64,000 nucleotides of DNA from Desulfovibrio sp. (GCF_034006445.1 NZ_JAVESS010000003.1:186001-250000), one strand, 5' to 3'. Counted from the first letter of the stretch, positions 36,701 to 46,492 are shown. Translations and numbers: made by a program. The notes: generated by a model not told the origin, from the letters alone.

Positions 36701-38816
36701 CCAGATGCTGGAGATCGGGCGCGGTGTAGTCAAGCACGTAGGTATAGTTTCCGGCGGCATCCACGCTGAAACTGCCGTACTGGCCGTGAGCGTTGTGCTG
36801 CTCAATGAAGTTCAGAGTGTCGTTGGCGTCCACATCGTGCGGCGCGGGCAGGACCCCGCCCACAAGACCCTGATGCTCGGTCAGCGCGGCTGATGAGGCC
36901 GCCACGGTGGGCGCGTCGTTAGTGCCGTTGATGGTGATGGTCAGTGTTTTGCTGACGTAGCTCTGACCGTCCGTAACGGTAAAGATAAATTGCTCCGTTA
37001 GCGTGTCGCCCTGGCTGAGCGCCTGGATTTCCGGTCGCGAGTTGTCCAGAACATAGCTGTAGTTGCCCTGGGCATCCACGGTAAGCACGCCGTATGCGCC
37101 CACACTGCCGGTTTGCGGCACGAACTGCGGCACATCGCCCGCATCCACATCGTGGGGCGTGGGCAGAACGCCCATGAGCACGGGGCCGTCCTCGTCCACC
37201 GAAGCCGTGGCCGCCGACACTGTGGGCACATCGTTGGTTCCGTTTATGGTAATGACAAGATTGCCAGTGGCTGTGCCCCCATGGCCGTCATCCACCGTGT
37301 AGGTGAACGTTTCCGTCAAAAAGTCGCCGGAGCCCAATCGCTGGACGATGGGCAGGCTGTTGTCCAGCGTATAGGTATAGGTTCCGTCGGCATTGAGGCT
37401 GAGGTAGCCGTACTGCCCTGCCGAATTTGTCTGCGTCAGATACTGGGGGGAGTCGTTTGCGTCGATGTCCTGCGGCGTGGGCAGAATGCCTGTGGTGTGG
37501 TCCTGGTCTTCAAGGATGGAGGCGGCGGCGGAATCGACAGTGGGCGCGTCATTGAGGCCATTGATGGTAATGGTGACAGTGTTGGAGGTGGTGCCGCCCG
37601 CGCCGTCGCTTACGGTGTAGGTGAAGGTCTCGGTAAGCGACTGGCCTTCTCCAAGCCCCTGGACGCTGAGCAGGGTGTTGTTCAGTTGGTACGAATACAC
37701 GCCATTGGCGTCCACGCTGAAGGTTCCGTATTGGCCCGGAATGCCGTTTTGTTCCACAAATGACAGGGTATGTCCTGCCGCGTTCTGCGGCATGGGGATC
37801 TGGCCGGTCACATCAGTATCGTCTTCAGTCAGACTGGCCTGGGCCGCCACAGCGGTGGGGCCAGTGGTTCCTCCGCCAGTACCCGGGCCCGTGCCAGGAT
37901 CTGTGCCAGTACCCGGGCCTGTGCCTGGATCTGTGCCCGGATCTGTACCAGTACCCGGCCCTGTGCCAGGATCTGTGCCAGTACCCGGGCCCGTGCCAGG
38001 ATCTGTGCCAGTACCCGGCCCCGTGCCAGGATCTGTACCAGTACCCGGGCCTGTGCCTGGATCTGTGCCCGTTCCCGGCCCCGTGCCAGGATCCGTACCA
38101 GTGCCCGGGCCTGTGCCAGGATCTGTGCCAGTACCCGGCCCGCCCGTACCAGGGCCTGTGCCAGTGCCCGGCCCGGTACCAGAACCACCGGGGCCAGTAC
38201 CCGTTCCCGGCACAGTGCCAGTGCCAGTGCCAGTGCCTGAACCCGGCCCGGTTTGGAACCCGCCGTTCAGTCTGCCGCCAAAGCCGTCACCATAGAGGCC
38301 GCCAGCCCCGGTATAGAACAGGCTTTGCCCCACGGCGTCATCGTTATCTGCCCCCGATCCGCCGCGCCGCAGCAATGCCTCGGTAGAGGCGAGGCCGCTC
38401 AAAGAGCCAATGCCCTCGTGGAGGTTGTCATGCTCATAGTCCTGAAAAGACGCGTTACGCACATAGGCAATGCCCGGCAGGGGCATGTCCTCCTCGCCCA
38501 GGGAGGAAAAAAAGAACGAAGGCGACATTTCCTTGCCATTGACAATGATGGCAGGGTGCGCAGCTTCCACCAAAGATGCCAGGTGCTGGTCGGGGCCAGC
38601 CGGCGCATATTGCATGCCGGGCTGGGGCGGGGCCAGATAGTTCTCAAGAACCAGCCGGGAGCCGTCGTTGCGTGAAAAGACGAGATTATACCCTTCCAGC
38701 CCGACAAAAAGATCTTTCATGGAAAAGTTCAGCTCAATACGTGACTGGGGTGTAAAGCCTTTGAGTACTGACTGAAGCCCTGGAGGGGGCATGTACAGGG
38801 GATGTGAAGCAAGCAT
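27780..38816 (-). CDS. Giant VCBS-repeat surface adhesin, type 1 secreted
   Basis: The protein has 3678 residues. Residues 1-190 are a unique N-terminal domain with no signal peptide ([20 protein letters not shown]), perhaps a membrane-retention module. Residues about 190-318 are a Gly/Thr/Pro/Asp linker of [10 protein letters not shown] units. About 29 VCBS/cadherin-like repeats of 100-106 residues fill 319-3380, each ending in a [15 protein letters not shown] strand. The tail (3380-3678) is Ala/Asp/His/Gln-rich. No RTX nonapeptides are seen. It is the last gene after an ABC exporter and HlyD adaptor, 14 bases behind the latter. It resembles the LapA/BapA biofilm adhesins. Frequent near-identical DNA repeats make assembly errors possible. 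Confidence 0.9.
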   Translation of the reverse strand: MLASHPLYMPPPGLQSVLKGFTPQSRIELNFSMKDLFVGLEGYNLVFSRNDGSRLVLENYLAPPQPGMQYAPAGPDQHLASLVEAAHPAIIVNGKEMSPSFFFSSLGEEDMPLPGIAYVRNASFQDYEHDNLHEGIGSLSGLASTEALLRRGGSGADNDDAVGQSLFYTGAGGLYGDGFGGRLNGGFQTGPGSGTGTGTGTVPGTGTGPGGSGTGPGTGTGPGTGGPGTGTDPGTGPGTGTDPGTGPGTGTDPGTGPGTGTDPGTGPGTGTDPGTGPGTGTDPGTGPGTGTDPGTDPGTGPGTGTDPGTGPGTGGGTTGPTAVAAQASLTEDDTDVTGQIPMPQNAAGHTLSFVEQNGIPGQYGTFSVDANGVYSYQLNNTLLSVQGLGEGQSLTETFTYTVSDGAGGTTSNTVTITINGLNDAPTVDSAAASILEDQDHTTGILPTPQDIDANDSPQYLTQTNSAGQYGYLSLNADGTYTYTLDNSLPIVQRLGSGDFLTETFTYTVDDGHGGTATGNLVITINGTNDVPTVSAATASVDEDGPVLMGVLPTPHDVDAGDVPQFVPQTGSVGAYGVLTVDAQGNYSYVLDNSRPEIQALSQGDTLTEQFIFTVTDGQSYVSKTLTITINGTNDAPTVAASSAALTEHQGLVGGVLPAPHDVDANDTLNFIEQHNAHGQYGSFSVDAAGNYTYVLDYTAPDLQHLADGQQLTEVFTYTVYDNHGGMASNTITITVTGTNDAPQVDAAVASIDEDVAGISGTLPAPTDMDAGDVAHFVPQADVQGQYGSFSLQADGSYTYTLDNTLPVVQQLGVGSQLTETFTYTVTDQHGATASNTITITIKGTNDDPQVSAATASIFEDDASISGTLPTPTDVDANDVVLFVPQTDAPGQYGSFTLQADGSYSYTLDNALPVVQQLGVGAHLTETFTYTVTDQHGATASNTITITINGTNDAPQVSAAVITVPGDATDVSGTLPMPTDVDAGDIPLYDAQNTVGQFGTFTLQPDGSYTFTLDNSLPAVAQLSAGEQLTETFTATVRDPHGATSTSTITITVNGTNSAPQVSAATASIFEDDASISGTLPTPTDVNANDVVLFKPQTDAPGQYGSFTLQADGSYTYTLDNALDAVQQLGVGAQLTETFTYTVTDQHGATASNTITITINGTNDAPQVSAAVITVPGDATDVSGTLPMPTDVDAGDIPHYDAQNTVGQFGTFTLQPDGSYTFTLDNSLPAVAQLSAGEQLTETFTATVRDPHGATSTSTITITVNGTNSAPQVSAATASIFEDDASISGTLPTPTDVNANDVVLFKPQTDAQGQYGSFTLQADGSYTYTLDNALDAVQQLGVGAHLTETFTYTVTDQHGATASNTITITINGTNDAPQVSAAVITVPGDATDVSGTLPMPTDVDAGDIPQYDAQNTVGQFGTFTLQPDGSYTFTLDNSLPAVAQLGAGEQLTETFTATVRDPHGATSTSTITITVNGTNSAPQVSAATASIFEDDASISGTLPTPTDVNANDVVQFKPQTDAQGQYGSFTLQADGSYTYTLNNALDAVQQLGVGAHLTETFTYTVTDQHGATASNTITITINGTNDAPQVSAAVITVPGDATDVSGTLPMPTDVDAGDIPQYDAQNTVGQFGTFTLQPDGSYTFTLDNSLPAVAQLGAGEQLTETFTATVRDPHGATSTSTITITVNGTNSAPQVSAATASIFEDEASISGTLPTPTDVNANDVVLFQPQTDAPGQYGSFSLQADGTYTYTLDNALPVVQQLGVGAQLTETFTYTVTDQHGATASNTITITINGTNDAPQVSAAVVFIQNDETSVSGNLPMPTDVDAGDMPQYIAQNTVGQFGTLTLQPDGSYTYVLNNSLPAVQGLGHGGKLTETFTATVTDHHGGTATSTITLTIHGTNTAPQVSAAVASINEDDASISGTLPTPTDVDTGDSAHFLSQADAPGQFGSFTLHADGSYTYTLNNALAAVQQLGVGSQLTETFTYTVMDQSGATASNTITITINGTNDNPQVSAAVASINEDVASISGTLPTPTDVDAGDSVHFVPQTDAPGQYGSFTLQADGTYTYTLNNALAAVQQLGVGSQLTETFTYTVTDQHNATGTNTITITINGTNDAPQVSAAVASINEDDASISGTLPTPTDVDAGDSVHFVPQTDASGQYGSFTLHADGTYTYTLNNALAAVQQLGVGSQLTETFTYTVTDQHNATGTNTITITINGTNDNPQVSAAVASINEDVASISGILPTPTDVDAGDSVHFVPQANASGQYGSFTLQADGTYTYTLNNALAAVQQLGVGSQLTETFTYTVTDQHNATGTNTITITIKGTNDNPQVSAAVASISEDDASISGTLPTPTDVDAGDSVHFVPQTDAPGQYGSFTLQADGTYTYTLNNALAAVQQLGVGSQLTETFTYTVTDQHNATGTNTITITINGTNDAPQVSAAVASINEDVANISGILPTPTDVDTGDSVHFVPQTNAPGLYGSFTLLADGSYVYALNNSLAAVQQLGVGAHLTETFTYTVTDQHNATGTNTITITINGTNDAPQISAAIIFVPSNVTDASGILPMPTDVDAGDVPQYIAQSTVGQFGTFTLQADGSYTFALNNSLPAVAQLGAGEQLSETFTASATDQHGATSSNTITITIKGTNSAPQVSAATASINEDDPSISGTLPTPTDVNANDVVHFVPQASASGQYGSFTLQADGTYTYTLNNALPVVQQLGVGSQLTETFIYTVTDQHGATASNTITITINGTNDNPQVSAAVASINEDDASISGTLPAPTDVDTGDSVSFLSQASTQGLYGSFTLQANGTYTYALNNALPIVQQLGVGAHLTETFAYTVKDQHGATASNTITITINGTNDAPQVSAAVASINEDDASISGTLPAPTDVDTGDTVSFLSQASTQGLYGNFTLQANGTYTYTLNNALPVVQQLGEGQHLTETFTYTVKDQHGAAASSTMTITINGTNDNPVIAPIVTTPLKEDNILTSAGTLTVADADLGDTAVFQAQNMAGLYGSFVLNSNGAYVYTLNNSLPAVQGLGHGEQLVETFTVAANDGHGGITARTISFTINGTNDAPSVGSATVSMNNATDKLYGKLPTPTDPDNTLDNIISDNVTFIPRPHVHGDYGTFSLNADGSYVYDLNTGLLSVVLLTLGAKLTDRFSYTVVDEHGASATNTIDIVITGGLLGSISLTTILDGATSLLGNLLIPEFSNATFSLQSSPNGQYGTLTLNSNGTYTYNLSAQGISESQKLGEGETSTDVFMVKVTSGLKSVVTPLTITIVGSNDAPTVQPSQLSVSEDDVAAMYGQLVMADPDRSDTPRAVPQTTEGQYGTFFLNPNGSYTYVLNKDSAVVKALNNGDTLDETFTVTVVDGHGGSAQSTVTVTIHGSGEAPLMQGASAMRLFFVPDEVNASASHEQLQATTEDHNATAQNSQEAAPHADPYADTGTSVPVADSSTQTGHENTQSDAAAATPETAEQASADNHTTATGESSAQEQTHADATHKDTALTGADSTHAEAASADAANASQTDVTHADVSHTGTGNAETEHAATSAPAVHADTLDEELADSFMHDQTGPLIIDLEDALHPAAQGTDSANSAQPPAAQDDSLFPVETQSPGALASAADAAAHDTMAASPEQPTEAQAESTSPQPQSAEAQAAPAAASPSPDMMESETDQMAVLQHLTQNGH
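30130..33115 (-). repeat. 318-bp tandem repeat block inside the adhesin gene
   Basis: Consecutive 106-residue VCBS repeats ([20 protein letters not shown] type) are nearly identical at DNA level, with matching points at 31675, 31993, 32311 and 32629, exactly 318 bases apart. The unit shared by these copies carries the fixed sequence [20 protein letters not shown]. Two further copies with a [15 protein letters not shown] variant lie at 30130 and 30448, again 318 apart. Non-homogenised repeats interrupt the block between 30,700 and 31,480. Confidence 0.9.
33560..36280 (-). repeat. 633-bp higher-order repeat block inside the adhesin gene
   Basis: Here VCBS repeats alternate between two types: a [20 protein letters not shown] type and a [20 protein letters not shown] type. 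The pair of 211 residues (633 bases) is the unit of duplication: identical segments lie at 33916 and 34549, and at 34270 and 34903. About five pairs occur, the last with a diverged second member ([18 protein letters not shown]). Long stretches appear base-for-base identical between units. Confidence 0.9.
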
Positions 38817-38830
38817 ATGCGCCTCGCGAT

Positions 38831-40195
38831 CTATCGTTCTCTCATGGCGTTTTGTTGTGCCTTGAGCAGGGGTTTGAGCAGGTAGTCCAGTACGGTTTTT
38901 TTGCCGGAAACGATCTCTACTCCGGCCACCATGCCCGGAATGATGGGCAGGTGTTCATTGCGGTAGACAATTTCATTCTTCTTGGTGCGCAGCTTGACGA
39001 GGTAGAAAAACTCGCTCTTTTTGTCTTCAATGGTGTCTGCGCTGATCTGCTCCACCACGGCCTCAAGACCGCCATAGATAGAAAAATCATAGGCCGATAT
39101 CTTGACCATGGCCCGCTGCTCCGCGTGAATGAAGGCGATGTCGGCCGGACGGATGCGCGCCTCGACCAGCAGGGTGTCGCCCAGGGGCACGATTTCCATG
39201 ATGGGATCGCCAGAGCGCACCACTCCGCCAAGCGTATTGATGATGACCCTTTTAACCGTGCCCCGTACCGGGGAGCGCAGTTCTGTGCGGGTAACACGGT
39301 CGCCCCCGGCCGAAAGCATGGCCTGAAGCGATGTCAGTTCCGTACGCCGTTTGTTGATCTCGGCGTTGATGTCAGATTCGTATTCGGCCTTGTGCAGGTT
39401 CAGCTTGCGCTCGATCTCACGGACGGCCTCCTCGGCTTTGCCCAATGATGCCGCAATGGCTTCCAGGTCGCCGCGCAGGGTCACAACGCGCTGTTCCAGG
39501 TCAAGGAAGTCCACCCTGGGATAAAGCTTGCGCGCTTCAAGCGGCTTGGCCAGATCGCGGCGCTCTTCGGCCAGGGCAAGGTTGTGCTCAAGTTGGGTCT
39601 TGCGGCCACGGTGCTCGTCCACATCCTTGAGGCGCTGCCGGTGCTGCGAGGTCAGCATGGCCATTTCTGACAAAAAGCGTTCACGGCGGCTGTGGTACAT
39701 CTCTTCCTGGTCGGCCACGACCTGCGGGGCCGAAGTCAGCAGTTCCGCGTCAAATGTCGGGGGAACAGCATTTTTTTCCGCTTCAAGACGTGCGAGGGCC
39801 ACGCGGTTTTCCAGAGCCTTGGTCAGGGCGTCAGTGTACTGGCTGGCCGCGCCAAGGTTGTCCAGCCGCGCAAGCGGCTGGTCTTTTTCAACTATCTGCC
39901 CTTCGCGCACCAGCACTTCGCGCAGAATGCCGCCCTCAAGGTTCTGTATGACCTGGGTGCCGCTGGCGGACACCACCTGCCCGTGGCCGCGCGTGACTTC
40001 ATCGATGGAGGCCCAGGCCGCCCAGATGACAAGAATGCACAGCAGCACCGCAGTGCCAAGAGAGAGAAAAACGGCCGCCACACGGCCCTTGCGATGCAGG
40101 GCCGCATCTACCTTGTTCATGTAGGGCAGGTGCTCCTCTTCCTGTAATGAGGGGAGGCCGAAAAGCCGCCTCCAAAAGTTCACCAGGGCGCTCAT
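38831..40195 (-). CDS. Type 1 secretion membrane fusion protein (HlyD family)
   Basis: The protein has 454 residues. One membrane helix ([20 protein letters not shown], about residues 39-60) anchors it in the inner membrane. The lipoyl-like half-motif [20 protein letters not shown], a long coiled-coil region (about residues 115-290) and the C-terminal beta-barrel domain ([40 protein letters not shown]) follow in the usual order. It links the ABC exporter to an outer-membrane TolC-type channel, which is not in the window. Its ATG overlaps the exporter stop in ATGA and it precedes the adhesin by 14 bases, so the three form one operon. Confidence 0.95.
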   Translation of the reverse strand: MSALVNFWRRLFGLPSLQEEEHLPYMNKVDAALHRKGRVAAVFLSLGTAVLLCILVIWAAWASIDEVTRGHGQVVSASGTQVIQNLEGGILREVLVREGQIVEKDQPLARLDNLGAASQYTDALTKALENRVALARLEAEKNAVPPTFDAELLTSAPQVVADQEEMYHSRRERFLSEMAMLTSQHRQRLKDVDEHRGRKTQLEHNLALAEERRDLAKPLEARKLYPRVDFLDLEQRVVTLRGDLEAIAASLGKAEEAVREIERKLNLHKAEYESDINAEINKRRTELTSLQAMLSAGGDRVTRTELRSPVRGTVKRVIINTLGGVVRSGDPIMEIVPLGDTLLVEARIRPADIAFIHAEQRAMVKISAYDFSIYGGLEAVVEQISADTIEDKKSEFFYLVKLRTKKNEIVYRNEHLPIIPGMVAGVEIVSGKKTVLDYLLKPLLKAQQNAMRER

Positions 40196-42558
40196 GCTGC
40201 TCCTCTCATGCCGCTTTCGGGCGCGCCTCCAGCACGTGCGAGAGTCTGCGCTGGCGCGAGTTTGGCTGTGGTTGCCGCCGCTTCGTTGGCGGCCTCGTTC
40301 GCGCTCAGGCCAGCGGGCATATTTTCGTTTTGCTGTTCGTTTTGCCGTTGGCCCGGCGCCGGGTCGGCAGCCTGGCGCTTTTGCAAGGTCTGGCTGTTGA
40401 TGGCTTCAAGCACTTCGTCGCGGGGGCCGTCGGCCACCACGCGCCCGTTGTCGATAATGATGAGCCGGTTCACGAGAGCCAGCAGGCTGGCCCTGTGCGT
40501 GATGAGAACAAGGGTCTTGTTTTCGGCCAGTTTGGCAAGGCGGGTGCGCAGCAGGCTTTCTGTGGCCTTGTCCATATTGCTTGTGGGCTCGTCGAGGATG
40601 AGCACTTCGGGGTCGTGCAAAAGGGCGCGGGCCAGGGCAACGGACTGCCGCTGCCCGCCGGAAATGGCAAAGCCCTGCTCGCCCACGGGCGCGCCCAGGC
40701 CGCCGGGCAGCGCGCGGATAAAGTCCGTGGCTCCGGCCTGATACGCGGCCCGCAGCACCCGCTGATCCTCGATGCCGGGATCGTCCAGCGCGATGTTGTC
40801 GCGTATGGAGCCGTAGAAAAGGGTTACGTCCTGGGGCAGGTAGCCTATGCGCCCTCGCAGGTTGACGGCATCCATCTGCCGCAGGTCAACGCCGCCAAAG
40901 CGCACGGCCCCGTCCTGGGGTGTGTAGAGCCCGGTCATGAGTCTGCCGATGGTGGATTTGCCCGATCCCATGCGGCCGATGATGGCCACCTTTTCGTGGG
41001 GCCGTATGGTAAAGCTCACGTCGGACAGCGAATTGTGCTTTGCCCCCGGATAACTGAAACCCACGTGTTCAAACGTGAAGGCGGGCTGCAGCAGGCCAAA
41101 GTCCGTCTTGTCGGTCTCGGCCGGGTCCTCGGTGGGCAGTTCCATGATGGTGTTCAGCGCGGCGAGGGCCATGCGTGACTGGTGCAGGCGCGAGATCATG
41201 CCCGCCAGCTGCATGAGCGGAGCCATGGCCCGGCCCGCCAGAATGTTGCAGGCAATGAGGCCGCCCATGGTCATCGAGTTGTCCATGATGCGGTATACGC
41301 CCCAGACGATGACCCCCACGGACACAAGCTGGCTGAGCCCGCTGGACACGCTGAGGGTCAGGGTGGCGTAGCGGCGGGCCATGCGCGAGGTCTCTGCCGA
41401 GGCATCACAGACCTGTTCCCACAGGTTGAGCAGGCGGCTTTCGGCCCGGCTGGTTTTGACGGTTTCAAGCCCGTGCACGATTTCAACCAGCAGGGCGTGT
41501 TTTTGCATGTTCAGCAGGTAGTTGGAGGCGGCATGACGCCGCGCGCCCATTTGCAGCAAAAGGCCCAGGCCCACCATAAGGGGCACGGCCGCCAGGGGCA
41601 CGCTCACAATGGGGCCGCCGATAAGAAATATGAGGCCGAGAAAGATGACAAGAAAAGGCAGGTCGGCCAGAACAACCAGACTGCCGGAACTGAAAAAATC
41701 CCGTAACGATTCGAATCCACTGAGGTTATTTACAAGCGCGCCCGTGGAATCGGGCTTTGCGTCCATGCGCAGATTAAGCACCTTTTCCATAAGCTTGCTG
41801 GACAGCACCACATCGGCGTTGCGCCCGGCCAGATCCACAAAATAGCCGCGCACATTGCGCAGGATAAAGTCGACCATATAGGCCAGCAGCACTCCAGAGG
41901 CCAGCACCCACAGGGTTTCCTCGGCCTGGTTGGGCACAACGCGGTCATAGACGTTCATGGCGAAGAGCGAGCCAGCCACGCCCAGAAGATTGATGATGAC
42001 GGTAGCGATGATCACATGCTTGTACAGCGGCATGTAGTGGCCGATGACGTCCCAGAACCAGCGCCTGGTGACGGGCAGGGGAACGCGGGCGCGGGCGTCC
42101 AGCTTGCCCGTGAGACTGCCGAAAACAGCGTAGCCAGTGTACTGGGACTCCAGTTCCTGACGGTTTATGCTCTTTGCGTGTTCGCCTTGTTCGGGAAAGA
42201 TGACTTCAGCCGTGTCTGCCCCGGCATCCTGCTTGAGCAGAACGCAGCTCTGATCGTTTTTGAGCAGCAGAATGCAGGGGAGCACAAGGGGGGAGATACT
42301 GTTGAGATTTTTGCGGCGCACTATGCGCGCGTCGAGTCCGTAGCGTTTGGCCGAACGCAGGCAGGCCGAGGGAGAATCTGAACTTGGGCCGCCGCGTATG
42401 CCGCTGAGCAACAGAGGGAGAGATACCGGCTTGCCCAGAAGGCGCAGCAGCGTGCGCAACGAGTGGGCGAAGGACGGCGTGTGGTCCGCGCTTTCGGGTA
42501 TGCTGTCTGACACGGCCTTGAGGTCCATATCAGGCGCAAAATCTAGCTCTTGCCTCAT
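40192..42558 (-). CDS. Type 1 secretion ABC exporter (LapB-like)
   Basis: The protein has 788 residues. The N-terminal 130 residues resemble a C39-peptidase-like domain that lacks the catalytic Cys (the position reads HTPSFAHSLRTLLRLLGKPV), as in exporters of RTX and LapA-type adhesins. The transmembrane domain with about six helices covers residues 160-440. The ATPase has Walker A IIGRMGSGKSTIGRL, signature ISGGQRQSVALARAL and Walker B EVLILDEPTSNMD. The C-terminal 70 residues are Ala/Gln/Asn-rich. It energises export of the adhesin. A TATAAT-like box upstream probably drives the operon. Confidence 0.95.
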   Translation of the reverse strand: MRQELDFAPDMDLKAVSDSIPESADHTPSFAHSLRTLLRLLGKPVSLPLLLSGIRGGPSSDSPSACLRSAKRYGLDARIVRRKNLNSISPLVLPCILLLKNDQSCVLLKQDAGADTAEVIFPEQGEHAKSINRQELESQYTGYAVFGSLTGKLDARARVPLPVTRRWFWDVIGHYMPLYKHVIIATVIINLLGVAGSLFAMNVYDRVVPNQAEETLWVLASGVLLAYMVDFILRNVRGYFVDLAGRNADVVLSSKLMEKVLNLRMDAKPDSTGALVNNLSGFESLRDFFSSGSLVVLADLPFLVIFLGLIFLIGGPIVSVPLAAVPLMVGLGLLLQMGARRHAASNYLLNMQKHALLVEIVHGLETVKTSRAESRLLNLWEQVCDASAETSRMARRYATLTLSVSSGLSQLVSVGVIVWGVYRIMDNSMTMGGLIACNILAGRAMAPLMQLAGMISRLHQSRMALAALNTIMELPTEDPAETDKTDFGLLQPAFTFEHVGFSYPGAKHNSLSDVSFTIRPHEKVAIIGRMGSGKSTIGRLMTGLYTPQDGAVRFGGVDLRQMDAVNLRGRIGYLPQDVTLFYGSIRDNIALDDPGIEDQRVLRAAYQAGATDFIRALPGGLGAPVGEQGFAISGGQRQSVALARALLHDPEVLILDEPTSNMDKATESLLRTRLAKLAENKTLVLITHRASLLALVNRLIIIDNGRVVADGPRDEVLEAINSQTLQKRQAADPAPGQRQNEQQNENMPAGLSANEAANEAAATTAKLAPAQTLARAGGAPESGMRGAA

Positions 42559-42607
42559 GCCTGCCTTCTGCAGGACATCCTCTTCTCTCTAGTCAATAAT
42601 AGGAAAC

Positions 42608-42613
42608 ATTATA
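42608..42613 (-). promoter_or_regulatory. Probable -10 box of the adhesin secretion operon
   Basis: A perfect TATAAT reads on the minus strand 50 bases before the exporter ATG. No good -35 hexamer lies 16-18 bases upstream. The surrounding 100 bases are A+T-rich compared with the genes on both sides. It may need an activator. Confidence 0.45.
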
Positions 42614-42660
42614 TAGAAAAGGCAAGAGAAAATACGCTATTTTATAAGCACTGACAGATA

Positions 42661-44001
42661 TCAGAAAAGCCGTCCCTGTTTTTTCTGAAGGTCAGTGTGC
42701 AAGGGCGACGCCTCGCCGGACGGGCCAAAAAGGCTGTCCGCAAGCTTGCGGTGCGCTGCGGGCATGGCCAGGCCCTCCAGTTCGTCAGGGGTTGCCCAGC
42801 GGTATTGGGTGGCGGCGGTGAGTTGCGGCGGCGTGGGGCAGGCATCGTCCTGCGGCGCTAGCTGCGCATTTGCGCCGCTGTTGGCCAGTTCAAGGCCAAA
42901 GCAGTGCAGGGTAAGCCGGTAGGTGGTGTAGCCGTGGCGTATGACGCCATATCTGGCGGCCACCCGCACCGCAAAACCCGTTTCTTCCATAAATTCACGC
43001 ACTGCGGCCTGTTCCGGACTTTCGTCAGGCTCGACCCTGCCGCCGGGGAATTCCCACAGGTTTCCCCATACGCCGGAAGGCGGACGTTTTTGCACAAAAA
43101 TGTGTTTTCCTATGCAAAGCACACCCGTGACTGCGCGCACCGGCGTGATGACGGCGCGTTTGCCCGGCACGGGCCGCTGATCCTGTATGCCCAGATGGCG
43201 GCTGATACAGAAGCAGGCCAGGGGGCAAAGCTCGCAGCGCGGTTTTTTGCGGCAGATGAGGGCACCCAGTTCCATCATGGCCTGATTGTGCTCGCGTGAT
43301 TTGCCTTCGGGCACAAGGCGCAGGGCCCAGCGGTGGATTATGCCCGCGGCCGGGTCCTGCTTCACGGGGCTGTCCACATCAAAAATGCGCGAGATGACGC
43401 GCTCCACATTGGCGTCCACGCAGGGCAGCTTTTCGCCAAAGGCTATGCTGGCAATGGCCCCGGCCGTGTACGGCCCCACACCCGGCAGGGCGCGGATGGA
43501 CGCGAGGTCGGAGGGAAACACGCCCCCGTGTTCCGTCATGATTTTGCGGGCGGCAGCCAGAATGTGGCGGGCGCGTGAATAGTAGCCAAGACCTTCCCAC
43601 TGGCGGAGCACGTCCTCTTCATGGGCGGCGGCCAGAGTGGCGATGTCAGGGAAGCGCTGCATCCAGCGCAAAAAATAGCTGACGCCGCGTTCCATCTGCG
43701 TCTGCTGCAGCATGACTTCTGAAATCCAGACTTCATAGGGCGTATAGCTGGCGCGCCACGGCAGGTCACGCTGATGGACGGCAAACCAGTCGAGCAGCGC
43801 CTGCTTCAAGGCTGGCAGGTGCCTGTCCGGAGGCAGATGCGCGATTGTTTCAGTCCCCAATGCGGGCGAACTGGCGGGTGAACTGGCTGTCTGGCTGGCT
43901 GGCGGGCAGGCAGGCTCAAGGCCCGGTAAAAGGCTGGCTGCCTGTCGGGCGCTTTTGCCTGCGGACACGGTGACGGATGCTTTTTTGTTTTTTGCGGGCA
44001 T
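42661..44001 (-). CDS. mutY: A/G-specific adenine glycosylase
   Basis: The protein has 446 residues, longer than usual through about 60 Ala/Ser/Pro-rich N-terminal residues. It removes adenine mispaired with 8-oxoguanine. The helix-hairpin-helix and catalytic region is [20 protein letters not shown] followed by [11 protein letters not shown] with the catalytic Asp. The iron-sulfur cluster loop is [16 protein letters not shown]. The C-terminal NUDIX-like domain, which recognises 8-oxoguanine, still carries an intact Nudix box pattern ([20 protein letters not shown]). It is divergent from the cyclophilin gene that starts 119 bases away. Confidence 0.95.
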   Translation of the reverse strand: MPAKNKKASVTVSAGKSARQAASLLPGLEPACPPASQTASSPASSPALGTETIAHLPPDRHLPALKQALLDWFAVHQRDLPWRASYTPYEVWISEVMLQQTQMERGVSYFLRWMQRFPDIATLAAAHEEDVLRQWEGLGYYSRARHILAAARKIMTEHGGVFPSDLASIRALPGVGPYTAGAIASIAFGEKLPCVDANVERVISRIFDVDSPVKQDPAAGIIHRWALRLVPEGKSREHNQAMMELGALICRKKPRCELCPLACFCISRHLGIQDQRPVPGKRAVITPVRAVTGVLCIGKHIFVQKRPPSGVWGNLWEFPGGRVEPDESPEQAAVREFMEETGFAVRVAARYGVIRHGYTTYRLTLHCFGLELANSGANAQLAPQDDACPTPPQLTAATQYRWATPDELEGLAMPAAHRKLADSLFGPSGEASPLHTDLQKKQGRLF

Positions 44002-44119
44002 GCAAACAATCTATACCCGGCTGCAGGCATTGTCATCTTTCCGGCCATACTCTATATTCCGGCTCAGGGCGCGCTTTCCGCTTGGGCAGGCGCGTGCCAT
44101 CACCACTAAAGGAGCTATC

Positions 44120-44629
44120 ATGGCTGACAATCCCACGGTTTTGCTGGAAACCACGTCCGGCGACATTTTGATCGAGCTCTTCACCGACAAGGCCCCGAAA
44201 ACCGTTGCCAACTTTTTGCAATATGTGGATGAAGGGTTTTACACCAACACCATCTTCCACCGCGTTATTCCCGGTTTCATGATTCAGGGCGGCGGCCTTG
44301 GCGCGCGCATGGACGAAAAGTCCACCCGCGAACCCGTGGCCAATGAAGCCGACAACGGCGTGAAGAACGAGCGCGGCACCATCGCCATGGCCCGCACCCG
44401 CGACCCGCACAGCGCCACGGCCCAGTTTTTTATCAACCTGGTGGACAACAGCTTCCTCGATCACAGCTCCCCCACCCTTGACGGCTGGGGCTATTGCGCC
44501 TTTGGCCGCGTGACCGAGGGCATGGATGTGGTTGACAAGATCGCCAAGGTTAAGACCAAGAGCATGGGCATGCACGAAAACGTGCCTGTGGACATGGTGC
44601 TTATCACCAACGCCAGCCGTTTCGAATAA
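44120..44629 (+). CDS. Peptidyl-prolyl cis-trans isomerase, cyclophilin type (PpiB-like)
   Basis: The protein has 169 residues, the normal size of cytoplasmic bacterial cyclophilins, with no signal peptide. It accelerates proline isomerisation in folding proteins. Family segments are [20 protein letters not shown] with the catalytic [39 protein letters not shown] and [27 protein letters not shown] precedes the ATG at 44120; longer readings start inside the divergent gap without a ribosome site. A hairpin follows at 44711. Confidence 0.95.
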   Translation: MADNPTVLLETTSGDILIELFTDKAPKTVANFLQYVDEGFYTNTIFHRVIPGFMIQGGGLGARMDEKSTREPVANEADNGVKNERGTIAMARTRDPHSATAQFFINLVDNSFLDHSSPTLDGWGYCAFGRVTEGMDVVDKIAKVKTKSMGMHENVPVDMVLITNASRFE

Positions 44630-44710
44630 CATCCGCACCGCCGCCATACGCTGACGCGCGGACGTCATCTGCTGACGGCGGGCTTCGCCAGCCGGTTGAT
44701 CCATGTTCAG

Positions 44711-44740
44711 GCCCCCGCTTTGCACAAGGCGGGGGCTTTG
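44711..44740 (+). terminator. Terminator after the cyclophilin gene
   Basis: GCCCCCGC (44711-44718) pairs with GCGGGGGC (44729-44736), followed by TTTGGTT. It is a compact and probably active intrinsic terminator. Confidence 0.7.
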
Positions 44741-44822
44741 GTTATGGTGGAGCCAAACAGTGTGCCCGGCGTGTCCGTCAGGCACACGCATGACGGCGGC
44801 AACGCCCTAAAAGGAGAAAAGC

Positions 44823-45302
44823 ATGTCACGAGACATTATCAATGCCGTTCAGGCCCCGTACCGCCATTCCTGGAGCCTTCTGACCCAGTTCATCGACGTC
44901 TGCCCCGAAAAGATATGGAATGAAACACGCGGCGGCTGGCCCGTGTGGCAGCAGATCGCCCATGCCCTTGCCGTACTGAATTTTTTCACCCTTGGTGAAA
45001 ACGACGCGCCCGCGTCCGCCCCCTGCGACATGGCCACCCTCATGCTCAAGGTTCAGGGTTCCTGCGCCATCGGCAAGGACGCCATGCGGGAGTATGCCGA
45101 AACCGTGCGTGTCGGCGTGGACGCCTGGCTGGACGGCCTTTCGGACAAGGACCTCACCCGTATCCACACTGTGCTGAGCAAAAAGATCGGGCGCGACGTG
45201 GCCTATGGCGCGGCGGTGGCCATGCTGGCCAGCCATACCTGCTACCACATCGGCTCCTGTGACGCCGCGCTGCGGGATAATGGTCTGCCCGGCGTATTTT
45301 AG
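44823..45302 (+). CDS. DinB-superfamily-like protein
   Basis: The protein has 159 residues. AAAAGGAGAAAAG precedes the ATG. It appears to be a four-helix-bundle protein of the DinB/YfiT type: WSLLTQFIDVCPEKIWNETR early, HALAVLNFFTLGEND in the middle and AMLASHTCYHIGSCDAALRD near the end, with His residues in positions that could bind a metal. The family includes thiol transferases and proteins of unknown role; no specific function can be stated. Its TAG stop codon coincides with the first bases of a family A repeat element. Confidence 0.65.
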   Translation: MSRDIINAVQAPYRHSWSLLTQFIDVCPEKIWNETRGGWPVWQQIAHALAVLNFFTLGENDAPASAPCDMATLMLKVQGSCAIGKDAMREYAETVRVGVDAWLDGLSDKDLTRIHTVLSKKIGRDVAYGAAVAMLASHTCYHIGSCDAALRDNGLPGVF

Positions 45303-45392
45303 CCAGTGTCGTCACGAGCGCCTTTTCAGTTATTTCTGCGTCGCGATTCGGCGCGACATAACTGAAAATTCATCCCGTGACTAAACGGGCTA
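45300..45392. repeat. Family A inverted-repeat element, copy 2
   Basis: It begins TAGCCAGTGTCGTCACGAG and ends CGTGACTAAACGGGCTA. Together with 25426-25575 it shares CGAGCGCCTTTTCAG on the left and CTGAAAATTCATC-CGTGAC on the right. The middle is a different, shorter hairpin (GTCGCGATTCGGCGCGAC). The first three bases are the stop codon of the preceding gene. Confidence 0.75.
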
Positions 45393-45421
45393 GGGCAACG
45401 CTGTTTTACATTGAAATGCCT

Positions 45422-45482
45422 TGTGGGGGAGGGACCCTTTTGCAAAAGGGTCTCCTCCCCCACGCCCCCACCCCCTAAAACC
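45422..45482 (+). terminator. Family C repeat: strong hairpin after the DinB-like gene
   Basis: Reverse complement of the element at 27678-27738, here reading away from the DinB-like gene: GTGGGGGAGGGACCC, TTTTGCAAAA, GGGTCTCCTCCCCCAC, then CCCCCACCCCCTAAAA. The remaining bases up to 45763 show no gene; 45483-45763 is read through by a frame ahead of the YceI gene that lacks family features. Confidence 0.75.
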
Positions 45483-45763
45483 TTTATTGCGTGTTGTGTA
45501 AGACAAGGTTTTTTGATCTGACGCGGGCTTCCAGGGAGAGCTTCTCATAGGCCTCCCTCATTTCGCAGTTGAAGACCCCGCTACGCAGTTTACCCTCGCG
45601 TACAGTTGCGCGTATTTTCGCGGCAAGCACATGCCCGCGCATCCGCCAGCGCCATTGCAGCGTGCAGCTGCTCCACACATGCCCGTCCGGGTGGCCAGGG
45701 TTTTTGCCCCGCAAAATGACCTCTGCCCTGTGTGCAGAGGCGGCAAAAAACAAGGAGAATACC

Positions 45764-46279
45764 ATGACCACATGGAAGAATGATCCGGCCCATTCCCGCC
45801 TTGGCTTTGTAGTCAGGCATCTCACCATAACCGAAATAACCGGCAGGTTTGCCGAGTTCACGGTCACTGCCGAGATCGGCAAGGACGACCTCTCCGACGC
45901 AAAGTTCAGCATGGCCGCCCAGACAGCCAGCGTTGATACAGACGTGGCTGCGCGCGACGAACATCTGCGCAGCGGTGATTTCTTTGAAGCGGCGGTACAC
46001 CCCGTCATGACCTTTGAGAGCAGCAAGGTGCGGCTTGAGGGCGCGGGCGAAGGCAAGATCAGCGGCCTTTTGACCATACGCGGCGTGGCAAAGGAAGTGA
46101 CCTTCAACTTCCGCAGCAGCGAGGTGGTGACCAATCCCATGACGAAAAAGCCCACACGTTCCTTCAAGGTGTGGGGCGACATAAAAAGAAAGGATTTTGG
46201 CGTGGGCGTGAACGAGCCCGCCGCCATGGTGGGCGAGATAGTACACGTCTCCGCCGATGCGGAGTGCTCGCCCGAGTAG
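45764..46279 (+). CDS. YceI-family lipid-binding-like protein
   Basis: The protein has 171 residues. AAGGAG lies before the ATG at 45764. The start WKNDPAHSRLGFVVRHLTI and the strands VTAEIGKDDLSDAKFSMAAQ, HLRSGDFFEAAVHPVMTFES and SGLLTIRGVAKEVTFNFR are typical of the lipocalin-like YceI fold that binds isoprenoid-type lipids. Most YceI proteins have a signal peptide, but none is visible, so this one is probably cytoplasmic. Its ligand is unknown. Confidence 0.88.
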   Translation: MTTWKNDPAHSRLGFVVRHLTITEITGRFAEFTVTAEIGKDDLSDAKFSMAAQTASVDTDVAARDEHLRSGDFFEAAVHPVMTFESSKVRLEGAGEGKISGLLTIRGVAKEVTFNFRSSEVVTNPMTKKPTRSFKVWGDIKRKDFGVGVNEPAAMVGEIVHVSADAECSPE

Positions 46280-46325
46280 TGCAATTTCAGCGCGAGAGAT
46301 TGTTCTAGATAACAATCTGCAATGA

Positions 46326-46485
46326 TTTAAGGAAGCGCGGATTAAAGAACCGTCTGGAAACGCGCTGGTATTTCCTTTGGCAAGGCGCGACCTTTTTTCA
46401 AGCAGGGGTGGACTCTTCCGTCCCCGACTGTTTCAAAAAAAGTGCAGCAAAGCCCCCAAACGGAATAACTACGCGTTTCCTTAAA
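46326..46485. repeat. Family B repeat element, copy 2
   Basis: The ends TTTAAGGAAGCGCG (46326-46339) and CGCGTTTCCTTAAA (46472-46485) are inverted repeats with one mismatch. Inside, GGGG and CCCC and the tracts CTTTTTT and AAAAAAAG can pair into a cruciform. It has the same order of conserved segments as 27511-27672 and follows a plus-strand gene likewise. Confidence 0.75.
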
Positions 46486-46492
46486 TAAAAAA

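Noticed and set aside
27780..38816. CRISPR-like or VNTR array suspected from the regular 318-base periodicity
   Set aside because: The periodicity is that of protein domains in one continuous reading frame; there are no short palindromic repeats with unique spacers.
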